A DNA stretch of 5,360 nucleotides from assembly GCA_021780275.1 (NCBI GenBank), contig JAJXZC010000323.1, forward strand, positions 1-5,360, written 5' to 3'. Below are positions 1 to 5,360 of the stretch, piece after piece (position 1 is the stretch's first letter; every line of letters starts with the position of its first letter). A program made the translations under genes and the position numbers. Origin of the DNA: Pseudomonadota bacterium. GTDB taxonomy: Bacteria; Pseudomonadota; Alphaproteobacteria; Parvibaculales; Parvibaculaceae. Under the pieces are notes generated by a model. It made no database searches. It was given only the letters and a program-made list of their open reading frames with translations, and was not told the DNA's origin.

Positions 1-71
1 AGATTCTCGAAGTGCGTCAACTCAACAAGCTTGATCTCGAAGAAACCGTTATCGGATCGTTTGCCGCATGA
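1..71 (+). CDS. C-terminal end of an upstream chemotaxis-operon gene (partial, possibly cheA)
   Basis: This frame is open from the window edge to a TGA at 69-71 and gives a 22-residue tail ending in IGSFAA. The stop overlaps the ATG of cheW in an ATGA arrangement, which is typical of translationally coupled genes and supports this as the true reading frame. Of the other two + frames, one stops at 32-34; the other stays open to 321 but conflicts with cheW. The tail is too short to identify the protein. CheA, the chemotaxis histidine kinase, is the usual gene directly before cheW in alphaproteobacterial operons, so it is the likeliest candidate, but that is inference from position only. Confidence 0.6.
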   Translation, partial: ILEVRQLNKLDLEETVIGSFAA

Positions 72-559
72 GAATAGACGCAACGCAACAGCTGACCCCG
101 TCGATGGACAGTGCCGACAGTGGCAAGGCGCAAGTCCATTGCTTCATCGTCTTCGTCGGCGGCGAACCCTTCGGCTTGCCGGTCGATTCGGTGCAGACGA
201 TTTTTGGCATCGAAGCGGTAACGCCAGTGCCGCTCGGACCGAGAGAGATCATCGGCCTCGTCAACCTGCGCGGCAAGATCGTCACCGCCGTCAGCCTGCG
301 CAGGCGGCTAAATCTGCCTGATCGGGAAGCGGCGCGTTCGATGCTTGCGGTCGGCATGGATTATCGTGGCGAAAATTTCGCGCTGGTCGTCGACGAGGTC
401 GGCGATGTTCTGCATCTCGAGCCCGAGACACGGATTTTATTGCCCCCCCACCTCGGCGAACGCAGGGCAAAGTTTACCAAAGCCGCGTACCGTCTCGAAA
501 ATGGGATTCTCTCATTGCTGGACGTTGGCGCGATTTTCGATTTCCCGCGGCACATCTAA
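68..559 (+). CDS. cheW: Chemotaxis adaptor protein CheW
   Basis: This 163-residue protein is a single CheW (SH3-like) domain at about residues 22-158, close to the usual CheW length. CheW is a cytoplasmic scaffold that couples chemoreceptors to the kinase CheA in the receptor array. The hallmark is IIGLVNLRGKIV at residues 61-72, matching the conserved segment of the family in which the NLRG arginine (here Arg68) contributes to receptor binding. A later conserved segment, LVVDEVGDVL, also fits. The ATG at 68 overlaps the preceding stop (ATGA) and has little Shine-Dalgarno sequence, suggesting translational coupling. A later ATG at 104 would remove only the non-conserved N-terminus. It is followed 47 bases later by cheY. 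It has no attached receiver domain, so it is not a CheV. Confidence 0.95.
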   Translation: MRIDATQQLTPSMDSADSGKAQVHCFIVFVGGEPFGLPVDSVQTIFGIEAVTPVPLGPREIIGLVNLRGKIVTAVSLRRRLNLPDREAARSMLAVGMDYRGENFALVVDEVGDVLHLEPETRILLPPHLGERRAKFTKAAYRLENGILSLLDVGAIFDFPRHI

Positions 560-594
560 TGCAGGGCTATCCGACAACCGACAGCAAGAGATGC

Positions 595-599
595 AAGGA
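595..599 (+). promoter_or_regulatory. Ribosome binding site of cheY
   Basis: AAGGA lies 7 bases before the ATG at 607. It decides the start in favour of 607 over the upstream in-frame ATG at 559, which overlaps the cheW stop but would add 16 residues with no counterpart in CheY proteins. Confidence 0.7.
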
Positions 600-606
600 C
601 AAGACG

Positions 607-984
607 ATGAAGCAGATTCTGGTCGTTGATGATTCGACCGTCATCCGAAAGGTCGCGCGCCGCATTCTCGAAGGGATGAATTTTCAGACCGTCGAAGCGG
701 AAGACGGACGCAAGGCACTCAACGCTTGCGCCTTTTTCATGCCGGACGCGATCCTGCTCGACTGGAACATGCCGGTCATGGACGGCTTCGAATTCCTGCA
801 GGAGCTGCGCAAAATGCCCGACGGGCTGAAGCCGAAAGTCGTGTTCTGCACGACGGAAAACGACGTCGCCCATATCGCGCGGGCAATCCATTCCGGCGCC
901 GACGAGTATATCATGAAGCCGTTCGATAAGCAGATCCTGCAATCCAAGCTGGAAGAGATCGGCTTGCTCGATACGGCTGTCTAA
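607..984 (+). CDS. cheY: Chemotaxis response regulator CheY
   Basis: This is a single-domain receiver of 125 residues, the normal CheY size, with no output domain. All signature residues are present: acidic pocket Asp8-Asp9, phosphoacceptor Asp52 (in LLDWNMPVMDG), Thr82, the switch aromatic Tyr101 and Lys104 in the KPF motif. Phosphorylated by CheA, such proteins usually bind the flagellar motor switch (FliM) to change rotation, though alphaproteobacteria often carry several CheY proteins, some acting as phosphate sinks. Which role this one plays cannot be read from the sequence. It lies between cheW and cheB. Because the adjacent CheB lacks its own receiver, this CheY is the only receiver domain among the chemotaxis genes seen here. 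No cheZ, cheX or cheD is visible in the window. Confidence 0.95.
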   Translation: MKQILVVDDSTVIRKVARRILEGMNFQTVEAEDGRKALNACAFFMPDAILLDWNMPVMDGFEFLQELRKMPDGLKPKVVFCTTENDVAHIARAIHSGADEYIMKPFDKQILQSKLEEIGLLDTAV

Positions 985-1012
985 CGGCAACGTGATTTGA
1001 TTGGCGCTCGGC

Positions 1013-1708
1013 ATGAGTCAGCAAGGCGATCATTTCGGTCTTGGTCCGGCTCATGAGGCGCCGACCCTGGCACCCGTGCGGCCCCCCGCAGAGCCTGAGC
1101 TCATGACCAGGCCAGCGGCCATCGTTATCGGCGTCTCCACGGGCGGCCCTCAGGCGCTGCCTGTCGTGCTCAACGGATTGGCGCCGATCATCGCGCAGGT
1201 GCCGGTCTTGATCGCCTTGCATATTCCGCCGGAGTTCACGCGCACGGTCGCCGCGAGGATCGAAACACTGACCGGCCAGCCGACGCGGCTTGCCGAAGAC
1301 GGCGAAACGATCCTGCCCGGCTATGCCTATCTGTCGCCTGGCGACCGCCATCTTAGCGTCGCGCGCAAGGGTGAGATGACGATTATCAGGCTGCTGGACA
1401 CGCCGCCCGAAAATTTCTGCAAGCCCTCTGTCGATGTCCTGTTTCGTTCCGCTGCCGACGTATTCGGCGCCACGCTGATCGGCATCGTCCTCACCGGTAT
1501 GGGCAGCGACGGGCTTGCCGGCACCCGCGCGATCGTAGCAGCAGGCGGCGCGGTCGTTGCGCAAGACGCCGCCTCCTCCGTCGTTTGGGGCATGCCGCGT
1601 CTTGTTGCGGCCGAAGGATTGGCTTTGGCCGTTCTTCCGCTGAAGGAAATCGGCGCGTGGGTCTGCCGCCTCGTTCGCCAGTCACAGTTCCGCGAGAAAA
1701 AATCATGA
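1013..1708 (+). CDS. cheB: Chemoreceptor glutamate methylesterase CheB, catalytic domain only (no receiver domain)
   Basis: This 231-residue protein matches the C-terminal catalytic domain of CheB, which removes receptor methyl esters and deamidates glutamines during adaptation. The triad is intact: Ser42 in GVSTGG, His70 in LHIPPEFT and Asp166 in LTGMGSDG; the His-Asp spacing of 96 equals that of Salmonella CheB. Other family segments are AEDGETILPG, LSPGDRHL, KPSVDVLF and VVWGMPR. Full-length CheB has about 350 residues, with a phosphorylatable receiver at the N-terminus; here only a Pro/Ala-rich stretch of roughly 33 residues precedes the catalytic domain. ATG 1013 is chosen, 28 bases after cheY, but lacks a clear Shine-Dalgarno. 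A TTG at 1001 and an ATG at 1103, right at the domain edge, are alternatives; none would restore a receiver. Its TGA overlaps the cheR ATG. Confidence 0.9.
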   Translation: MSQQGDHFGLGPAHEAPTLAPVRPPAEPELMTRPAAIVIGVSTGGPQALPVVLNGLAPIIAQVPVLIALHIPPEFTRTVAARIETLTGQPTRLAEDGETILPGYAYLSPGDRHLSVARKGEMTIIRLLDTPPENFCKPSVDVLFRSAADVFGATLIGIVLTGMGSDGLAGTRAIVAAGGAVVAQDAASSVVWGMPRLVAAEGLALAVLPLKEIGAWVCRLVRQSQFREKKS

Positions 1709-2556
1709 ATTCCGATTTTGAGATGCTGCGTCAATTGCTCAATCGGCGCTCGGGCCTCTCGCTTGATGCCGAAAAAGCCTATCTGGCGGAGAGCCGCTTG
1801 CAACCGCTCGTTCAGCAGCTCGGCCTCTCCGGCCTCGGCGGCCTCGTCAAAATGCTGCTCTCCGGCGCCCATGAAGACCTCGAACGCGAGGTCGTCGAGG
1901 CGATGACCACCAACGAGACCTTCTTCTTCCGTGATCGCGTGCCGTTCGACAATTTCCGCAAGGTTATCATCCCCTATTTGCTGCAGGCGCGGCGCGACAG
2001 CCGGCAAATCCGCATCTGGTGCGCCGCCTGCTCGACCGGGCAAGAGCCCTATTCGCTCGCCATGCTGCTCGACGAAGAGGCGCATCGCCTGGCCGGCTGG
2101 AAGATCGAGATTCTCGCCACGGATCTTTCGCGCGGCGTGATCAATACCGCGCGCAACGGCATCTATTCGCAATTCGAGATCCAACGCGGCCTGCCGATCA
2201 CGCAATTGCTGCGCTACTTCCGCCAGGAGGGCGAGCGTTGGTGCATCAACGAATATCTTCGCTCACGCATCCGATTCGAGGAATTCAACCTGTTGTCGGA
2301 TTATGCCCCGCTCGGCCGTTTCGATGTGATCTTCTGCCGCAATGTGCTGATTTATTTCGACGTGCCGACAAAAAAGGATGTGCTTGACCGAATGGCCAAA
2401 ATCCTCACTCCGGATGGCTTCTTCATCATGGGTGCGGCGGAAACGGTCATCGGCTTGACGGACGCGCTGGTACCGCACCCCGAGCATCGCTCGGTGAGCA
2501 TCGTGCGGCCCGAGACGCCGCCGGGACGGCCGGCCTTGGCCCTTGTGGCCAGCTAA
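1705..2556 (+). CDS. cheR: Chemoreceptor methyltransferase CheR
   Basis: This 283-residue protein is a complete CheR of usual length. CheR transfers methyl groups from S-adenosylmethionine to receptor glutamates, opposing CheB. The N-terminal helical domain covers about residues 1-75 and ends in the conserved TTNETFFFRD (68-77). The SAM-binding fold follows with WCAACSTGQEPYSL (105-118), an acidic residue in ATDLS (Asp140) and FDVIFCRNVLIYF (206-218), the NV/RN signature of the family. The ATG at 1705 overlaps the cheB stop (ATGA), implying translational coupling of the two opposing enzymes. The last ~15 residues are Pro/Ala rich and not conserved. It is the last gene of the operon, and a terminator begins at its stop codon. 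Confidence 0.96.
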   Translation: MNSDFEMLRQLLNRRSGLSLDAEKAYLAESRLQPLVQQLGLSGLGGLVKMLLSGAHEDLEREVVEAMTTNETFFFRDRVPFDNFRKVIIPYLLQARRDSRQIRIWCAACSTGQEPYSLAMLLDEEAHRLAGWKIEILATDLSRGVINTARNGIYSQFEIQRGLPITQLLRYFRQEGERWCINEYLRSRIRFEEFNLLSDYAPLGRFDVIFCRNVLIYFDVPTKKDVLDRMAKILTPDGFFIMGAAETVIGLTDALVPHPEHRSVSIVRPETPPGRPALALVAS

Positions 2557-2590
2557 ATGAAAAGCCCCGCTTTTGCGGGGCTTTTCATTT
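2555..2590. terminator. Bidirectional intrinsic terminator between cheR and ctrA
   Basis: A perfect 16-bp inverted repeat (2555-2570 with 2575-2590) surrounds a TTTT loop, with a GCCCCGC/GCGGGGC core. On the + strand it is followed by T to 2592, giving five T (2588-2592). The outer A/T pairs also supply a short T run on the - strand. It overlaps the last base pairs of the cheR stop codon and ends 19 bases before the ctrA stop, so it probably ends transcripts from both converging genes. Confidence 0.92.
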
Positions 2591-2609
2591 TTCCAGGATA
2601 TGACGCCGG

Positions 2610-3311
2610 CTAAGCCGAGACCAGTTCGTCGTCTTCCGAGGGCTCGCGCAGCACATAGCCGCGGCCCCAGACGGTCTCGATATAATTGCGGCCGCGGCTC
2701 GCGTTGGCGAGCTTCTTGCGGAGCTTGCAGATGAAGACGTCGATGATCTTGAGTTCGGGCTCGTCCATGCCGCCGTAGAGATGGTTGAGGAACATCTCTT
2801 TGGTGAGCGTCGTTCCCTTGCGCAGGGAAAGCAGCTCCAGCATCTGATATTCCTTGCCGGTAAGGTGGACGCGGTTGCCCGAGACCTCAACGGTCTTTTG
2901 GTCGAGATTGACGATCAGGTCGCCGGTCGTGATCACCGATTGGGCATGGCCCTTCGAGCGGCGGACGATGGCGTGAATGCGGGCGACGAGTTCGTCTTTA
3001 TGGAAGGGCTTGGTCAGATAATCGTCGGCACCGAAGCCGAGGCCCTTCACCTTGTCTTCGATGCCGGCGAGACCCGAAAGGATAAGAATCGGCGTCTTCA
3101 CCTTGGCGACGCGGAGCGTGCGCAGCACCTCATAGCCCGACATATCGGGAAGATTGATGTCGAGAAGAATGATGTCGTAGTCGTAGAGCTTGCCGAGATC
3201 GATGCCTTCCTCGCCGAGGTCGGTCGTATAGACGTTGAAGTTCTCGGACTTGAGCATCAGCTCGATGCTTTGCGCGGTGGCGCTGTCGTCTTCTATCAGG
3301 AGCACGCGCAT
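2610..3311 (-). CDS. ctrA: Cell-cycle master response regulator CtrA
   Basis: This 233-residue OmpR-family regulator starts [14 protein letters not shown], nearly identical to Caulobacter CtrA as I recall it. The receiver domain (about 1-115) has Asp8/Asp9, phosphoacceptor Asp51, Ser79 and Lys101 in TKPFHKDE. The winged-helix DNA-binding domain (about 125-225) contains the very conserved [18 protein letters not shown] and [20 protein letters not shown] segments. In Caulobacter, CtrA is phosphorylated through CckA-ChpT, binds TTAA-type sites, silences the replication origin and activates flagellar, pili and division genes. In many Hyphomicrobiales it is essential. The C-terminus ends in VSA, where Caulobacter has the Ala-Ala ClpXP signal. 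GAGGG 6 bases before the ATG is a good ribosome binding site. The gene converges on cheR and diverges from fliJ. Confidence 0.97.
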   Translation of the reverse strand: MRVLLIEDDSATAQSIELMLKSENFNVYTTDLGEEGIDLGKLYDYDIILLDINLPDMSGYEVLRTLRVAKVKTPILILSGLAGIEDKVKGLGFGADDYLTKPFHKDELVARIHAIVRRSKGHAQSVITTGDLIVNLDQKTVEVSGNRVHLTGKEYQMLELLSLRKGTTLTKEMFLNHLYGGMDEPELKIIDVFICKLRKKLANASRGRNYIETVWGRGYVLREPSEDDELVSA

Positions 3312-3317
3312 GTGGAG

Positions 3318-3322
3318 CCCTC
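3318..3322 (-). promoter_or_regulatory. Ribosome binding site of ctrA
   Basis: On the - strand this reads GAGGG, 6 bases from the ATG, supporting the start that gives the conserved [15 protein letters not shown]-terminus. Confidence 0.7.
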
Positions 3323-3417
3323 AGCCTTCCCCTCGTCGGTCGGCGCGCGAAGCGGGTATTTCCTCCGACGCCCCTCGTTAACGGGCGTCAGCGAGAACGA
3401 CCCTGCCGAACCACTTT

Positions 3418-3445
3418 TTTAAAGTTAACGGCCATTGGTTAACAA
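3418..3445 (-). promoter_or_regulatory. Candidate ctrA promoter
   Basis: Read on the - strand, TTGTTA (-35, at 3440-3445) and TTTAAA (-10, at 3418-3423) are 16 bases apart; each matches 4 of 6 bases of the sigma-70 consensus. One GTTAAC overlaps the -35 and another fills the start of the spacer next to the -10. This is where an autoregulating CtrA would be expected to act. The leader to the ctrA ATG would be about 100 bases. This is a pattern match only. Confidence 0.4.
3424..3443. promoter_or_regulatory. Candidate CtrA binding site (paired GTTAAC)
   Basis: Two GTTAAC palindromes (3424-3429 and 3438-3443) are separated by 8 bases. On the - strand the second reads GTTAACCAAT, close to the Caulobacter half-site TTAACCAT. 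The spacing between TTAA cores is 10 rather than the canonical 7, so this may be two half-sites, not one full box. A third GTTAAC lies at 3377-3382 in the ctrA leader. Confidence 0.45.
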
Positions 3446-3626
3446 AATCATTCCGGACTCCGCAGAACCCCCGTCCGAATCAGGCACAGACACAAAATAT
3501 ACCCAATGATCCTGCGCCGGCCAGTGGGGACGACGGTCGGAGTAAGAAAGCAGAAACTTTAATAGGTCATCTTCAGCGTCGTCTCGAAGAAAAATTGACT
3601 AAACACCTCGGGATCGGCTGCGTTTC

Positions 3627-3630
3627 GGAG
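3627..3630 (+). promoter_or_regulatory. Ribosome binding site of fliJ
   Basis: GGAG lies 10 bases before the ATG at 3641, slightly far but the only purine-rich match in reach. It supports the start MKSRDSLIRLK, which fits the family N-terminus. Confidence 0.5.
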
Positions 3631-3640
3631 TTTCCAAGTT

Positions 3641-4048
3641 ATGAAGTCGCGGGACTCGCTCATCCGTCTCAAGCGTTTCCATGTTGAAGAGCGCCGCCGC
3701 CGGCTGGCGCAGATCGAAGCCATGATCGGCGAATTCGCCCGCATGGCGGCCGACCTCGACCGGGAGATCGCGCTTGAGGAACAGCGCGCCGGAATCTCCG
3801 ATCCATCGCATTTCGCCTATCCGACCTACGCTCGAGCGGCCCGGAGCCGGCGCGACAATCTGCTGCGTTCGAGCGGCGAATTGCGCGATCAGCTCGAGGA
3901 GGCCAAAGCGCATCTCGATGAGGCTCTCGCCGACCTCAATAAAATCACCAGCCTTGAGGGACGCGAGAAAGCGTCCGAACGGGGCCATGAGCCGCCCGAC
4001 CACGGCGCGGTGATCGCCGATTTTGACCTGCGCGCAGCGCGCGCCTAA
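3641..4048 (+). CDS. fliJ: Flagellar export protein FliJ (rhizobial type)
   Basis: This 135-residue, highly charged protein has no membrane segment or signal peptide and is predicted to be almost wholly alpha-helical, with a coiled-coil hairpin: heptad-rich helices at about 8-50 and 65-110, joined by the segment GISDPSHFAYPTYARAA. FliJ is the soluble stalk-like part of the flagellar type III export apparatus. It acts in the cytoplasm with the FliI ATPase and the FlhA gate. FliJ is weakly conserved, and the call rests on resemblance to the short FliJ of Hyphomicrobiales (MKSR-like start, GISDP-HFAYPTYA motif) and on the adjacent ctrA. FliI, the usual partner gene, is not next to it here. The last ~25 residues are less regular. 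Regulation by CtrA from the shared intergenic region is plausible. Confidence 0.8.
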   Translation: MKSRDSLIRLKRFHVEERRRRLAQIEAMIGEFARMAADLDREIALEEQRAGISDPSHFAYPTYARAARSRRDNLLRSSGELRDQLEEAKAHLDEALADLNKITSLEGREKASERGHEPPDHGAVIADFDLRAARA

Positions 4049-4243
4049 ATAACTCTCCTGAGCTGAGCGCAACCGGCGCTCTTCGCGGCACCGAACGTCG
4101 GACACGCGGCTGGCGTCAAATCGCCATGTCTTTGGCGAATAAGCGCTTGCATTGTCCGATACTTTTGGGTCTTCCCCGGCTGACGCGAGGCCGGCACAGA
4201 CTCGGGTGCCCTATGCCGAGAGGCCGTCGCCGGGCGGCATTTC

Positions 4244-4248
4244 AGGAG
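4244..4248 (+). promoter_or_regulatory. Ribosome binding site of the UPF0104 membrane protein gene
   Basis: AGGAG ends 4 bases before the ATG at 4253 and is the strongest Shine-Dalgarno of the window, fixing the start. The 204 bases before the gene (4049-4252) contain no clear promoter or terminator. Confidence 0.8.
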
Positions 4249-4252
4249 AACT

Positions 4253-5305
4253 ATGAAGCGGCTGAAGGAATTTGTCTGGCCCGCGGTCGGCCTCGTCGCC
4301 TTGGCGGTGTCGATTTGGCTGCTGCATCGGCAGTTTCACGGTCAGGCTGTTGGCCCGAAAGTCCTGGCCGACCTCAAAACGCTTTCGTTTCAACAATATG
4401 GCTTGGCGATTCTATCGACGCTCGTCGCCTATGCCGCGCTTGCCTGGTACGACCGCATCGCGCTGATGCACCTCGGCGTCAAACATATCTCCTGGGCCTT
4501 CATCGGCCTATGCTCGTTTACGACCTATGCGCTAGCCCACAATATCGGCGCGTCGGTGGTCTCCGGCGCCATGGTGCGCTACCGCGCCTATTCGACGAAA
4601 GGCCTTTCGGCCGCCCAGATCGCCTTGCTCGTCGGCCTATGCTCACTCACCTTCGGGCTCGGCGTATTATTGCTCGGCGGTATCGTGTTGGTGGCGGACC
4701 CGGTGCAATTGCGCCGGCTTGGCCGGCTCCTGCCGCATGTCCTGACCGAGCCGGCTATGGCGCGGCTCATCGGGCTCGCCTGTCTTGGTCTCGTTGCCGC
4801 CTATGTGATCGGCTCGGCGCTTCGACTCAAACCCTTGATCATCGGCCGCGTCCGGATTGAATATCCGCATCTCAACATCGCTATGCGGCAATTGGCGGCG
4901 TCCTCGGCGGAATTGCTCGGCGCGGCCGGAATCATTTATTTCGCCCTGCCGCACGAGCATAATCCCGGTTACCTCGTCATTCTCGGGATTTTCATTGCCT
5001 CGTTTTCGGTCGCGCTGGTCTCAGAATCGCCAGGGGGCCTCGGCGTCTTCGAGCTTTTGTTCATCAAAGCCATGCCGGCCATGCCGCATGATAAAGTGCT
5101 GACCGCGCTGCTGGTGTTCCGGCTGCTTTACTTGGTCCTGCCGTTGTTATTCGCGGCGGTCGTGGTTGTGATCTTCGAGCGCCGGCGGCTGGCCGAGGCG
5201 CTCCATGCGGATGCGGCCGCGAAACTCGCGGCCGAGGGTCCGAAACCCGATGGAAAAGTGCTGAACGGGCCGGCGCGCGCTGCGAAACTGCCAGCCGATC
5301 CATGA
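4253..5305 (+). CDS. UPF0104 / lysylphosphatidylglycerol synthase transmembrane-domain protein
   Basis: This 350-residue inner-membrane protein has about eight hydrophobic segments, near residues 8-24, 49-66, 80-100, 122-148, 172-189, 213-232, 240-256 and 282-308. The diagnostic motif is ESPGGLGVFE at 258-267, with NIGASVVSGAMVRYRAY at 97-113. Both are typical of the membrane half of MprF and of stand-alone UPF0104 (YbhN-like) proteins. In MprF this half flips aminoacylated phosphatidylglycerol and the soluble C-terminal half makes it. Here the soluble synthase half is absent: the protein ends in a short Ala/Lys/Pro-rich tail (about 313-350) likely in the cytoplasm. It may therefore be a lipid transporter or flippase of unknown substrate, not a synthase. 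It starts 204 bases after fliJ and is probably a separate transcription unit. Confidence 0.88.
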   Translation: MKRLKEFVWPAVGLVALAVSIWLLHRQFHGQAVGPKVLADLKTLSFQQYGLAILSTLVAYAALAWYDRIALMHLGVKHISWAFIGLCSFTTYALAHNIGASVVSGAMVRYRAYSTKGLSAAQIALLVGLCSLTFGLGVLLLGGIVLVADPVQLRRLGRLLPHVLTEPAMARLIGLACLGLVAAYVIGSALRLKPLIIGRVRIEYPHLNIAMRQLAASSAELLGAAGIIYFALPHEHNPGYLVILGIFIASFSVALVSESPGGLGVFELLFIKAMPAMPHDKVLTALLVFRLLYLVLPLLFAAVVVVIFERRRLAEALHADAAAKLAAEGPKPDGKVLNGPARAAKLPADP

Positions 5306-5308
5306 GCG

Positions 5309-5329
5309 TGCGGCCAATCCCCGGCCGCA
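5309..5329. repeat. Short GC-rich inverted repeat after the UPF0104 gene
   Basis: A 7-bp perfect stem (TGCGGCC with GGCCGCA) encloses a 7-base loop just after the stop codon. No T run follows on either strand, so it is at best a weak or factor-assisted terminator. Confidence 0.35.
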
Positions 5330-5330
5330 G

Positions 5331-5360
5331 ATGAATTCACATGCGATATTGCTGGATGCG
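5331..5360 (+). CDS. Possible start of a further gene (partial, 10 codons)
   Basis: An ATG at 5331 opens a frame (MNSHAILLDA) that runs off the window edge, 25 bases after the preceding stop. There is no clear Shine-Dalgarno, and the inverted repeat lies directly before it. Another ATG in a different frame at 5341 is equally possible. Too short to identify. Confidence 0.25.
   Translation, partial: MNSHAILLDA

Larger units (their letters stand above)
3312..3640. other. ctrA-fliJ divergent intergenic region
   Basis: This 329-base stretch has no credible gene. It is AT-richer than its neighbours around 3411-3450 and 3490-3500. It holds the ctrA leader and the fliJ leader. All five TTAA tetranucleotides I found in the window start here, at 3378, 3419, 3425, 3439 and 3559; three are embedded in GTTAAC. 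Two GANTC sites lie at 3456-3460 and 3477-3481. I see a plausible ctrA promoter but no convincing fliJ promoter. A TTGACT at 3595-3600 has no good -10 at the right distance. No stable RNA or terminator stands out. Confidence 0.8.

Noticed and set aside
985..1103. Remnant of a broken CheB receiver domain before the catalytic domain
   Set aside because: Only 28 intergenic bases and a short Pro/Ala-rich stretch are present; no receiver motif remains in any frame, so this is a loss, not a frameshifted pseudogene.
1327..2205. 292-residue open frame on the - strand across cheB and cheR
   Set aside because: It is antisense to two well-recognised genes, has no family resemblance, and arises from GC-rich codon bias.
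2781..3422. 213-residue open frame antisense to ctrA
   Set aside because: It mirrors the codon structure of ctrA and has no domain of its own; ctrA is unmistakable.
3378..3442. Canonical CtrA box TTAA-N7-TTAA
   Set aside because: TTAA starts at 3378, 3419, 3425 and 3439 give no pair 11 bases apart, so a canonical full site cannot be claimed; only half-sites are reported.
3595..3623. TTGACT as -35 of a fliJ promoter
   Set aside because: The bases at the expected -10 position are GC-rich and do not resemble TATAAT.
4132..4163. Possible sigma-54 or sigma-70 promoter before the UPF0104 gene (TTGGCG, TTGC, GATACT)
   Set aside because: For sigma-54 the GG and GC elements are 13 bases apart instead of 10, and for sigma-70 the spacer would be 20 bases.
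4126..4860. 244-residue open frame on the + strand overlapping the start of the UPF0104 gene
   Set aside because: It is an out-of-frame shadow, rich in Arg/Pro/Ala with no recognisable domain, and it conflicts with a clear membrane protein that has a strong ribosome binding site.

Overview
The window looks like a motility and cell-cycle locus from an alphaproteobacterium, most likely order Hyphomicrobiales (Rhizobiales), perhaps near the Beijerinckiaceae/Methylocystaceae. The reasons are a near-canonical CtrA master regulator, a rhizobial-type FliJ beside it, GC-rich DNA with rhizobial-style codon use, and an alphaproteobacterial cheW-cheY-cheB-cheR order. The genus cannot be fixed from the sequence alone. 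I see no mobile element, CRISPR array, tRNA or rRNA, and no wholly new system. The gene set is familiar, and the interest lies in details of domain architecture and regulation.

Left part (1-2590, + strand): the end of a chemotaxis operon. It holds the last codons of an upstream gene (possibly cheA), then cheW, cheY, cheB and cheR. ATGA overlaps join the upstream gene to cheW and cheB to cheR, and the other gaps are 47 and 28 bases. CheW links receptors to the kinase and CheY carries the signal to the motor. CheR and CheB add and remove methyl groups on receptors for adaptation. The CheB here is only the methylesterase domain; the receiver domain that normally controls it is absent. The operon closes with a strong stem-loop terminator shared with the converging ctrA.

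Middle (2610-4048): ctrA on the - strand and fliJ on the + strand diverge from a 329-base intergenic region. This region contains all five TTAA tetranucleotides that I found in the window, three of them as GTTAAC, plus two GANTC sites. This suggests CtrA autoregulation and perhaps CcrM methylation control. CtrA classically controls cell-cycle and flagellar genes, and FliJ is a soluble part of the flagellar export apparatus, so the layout joins cell-cycle control to motility.

Right part (4049-5360, + strand): a 204-base gap, then a multi-spanning membrane protein of the UPF0104 / MprF N-terminal (lysylphosphatidylglycerol synthase transmembrane) family, with its own good ribosome binding site. 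It has no evident link to chemotaxis. After it come a small GC-rich inverted repeat and possibly the first ten codons of another gene running off the window.
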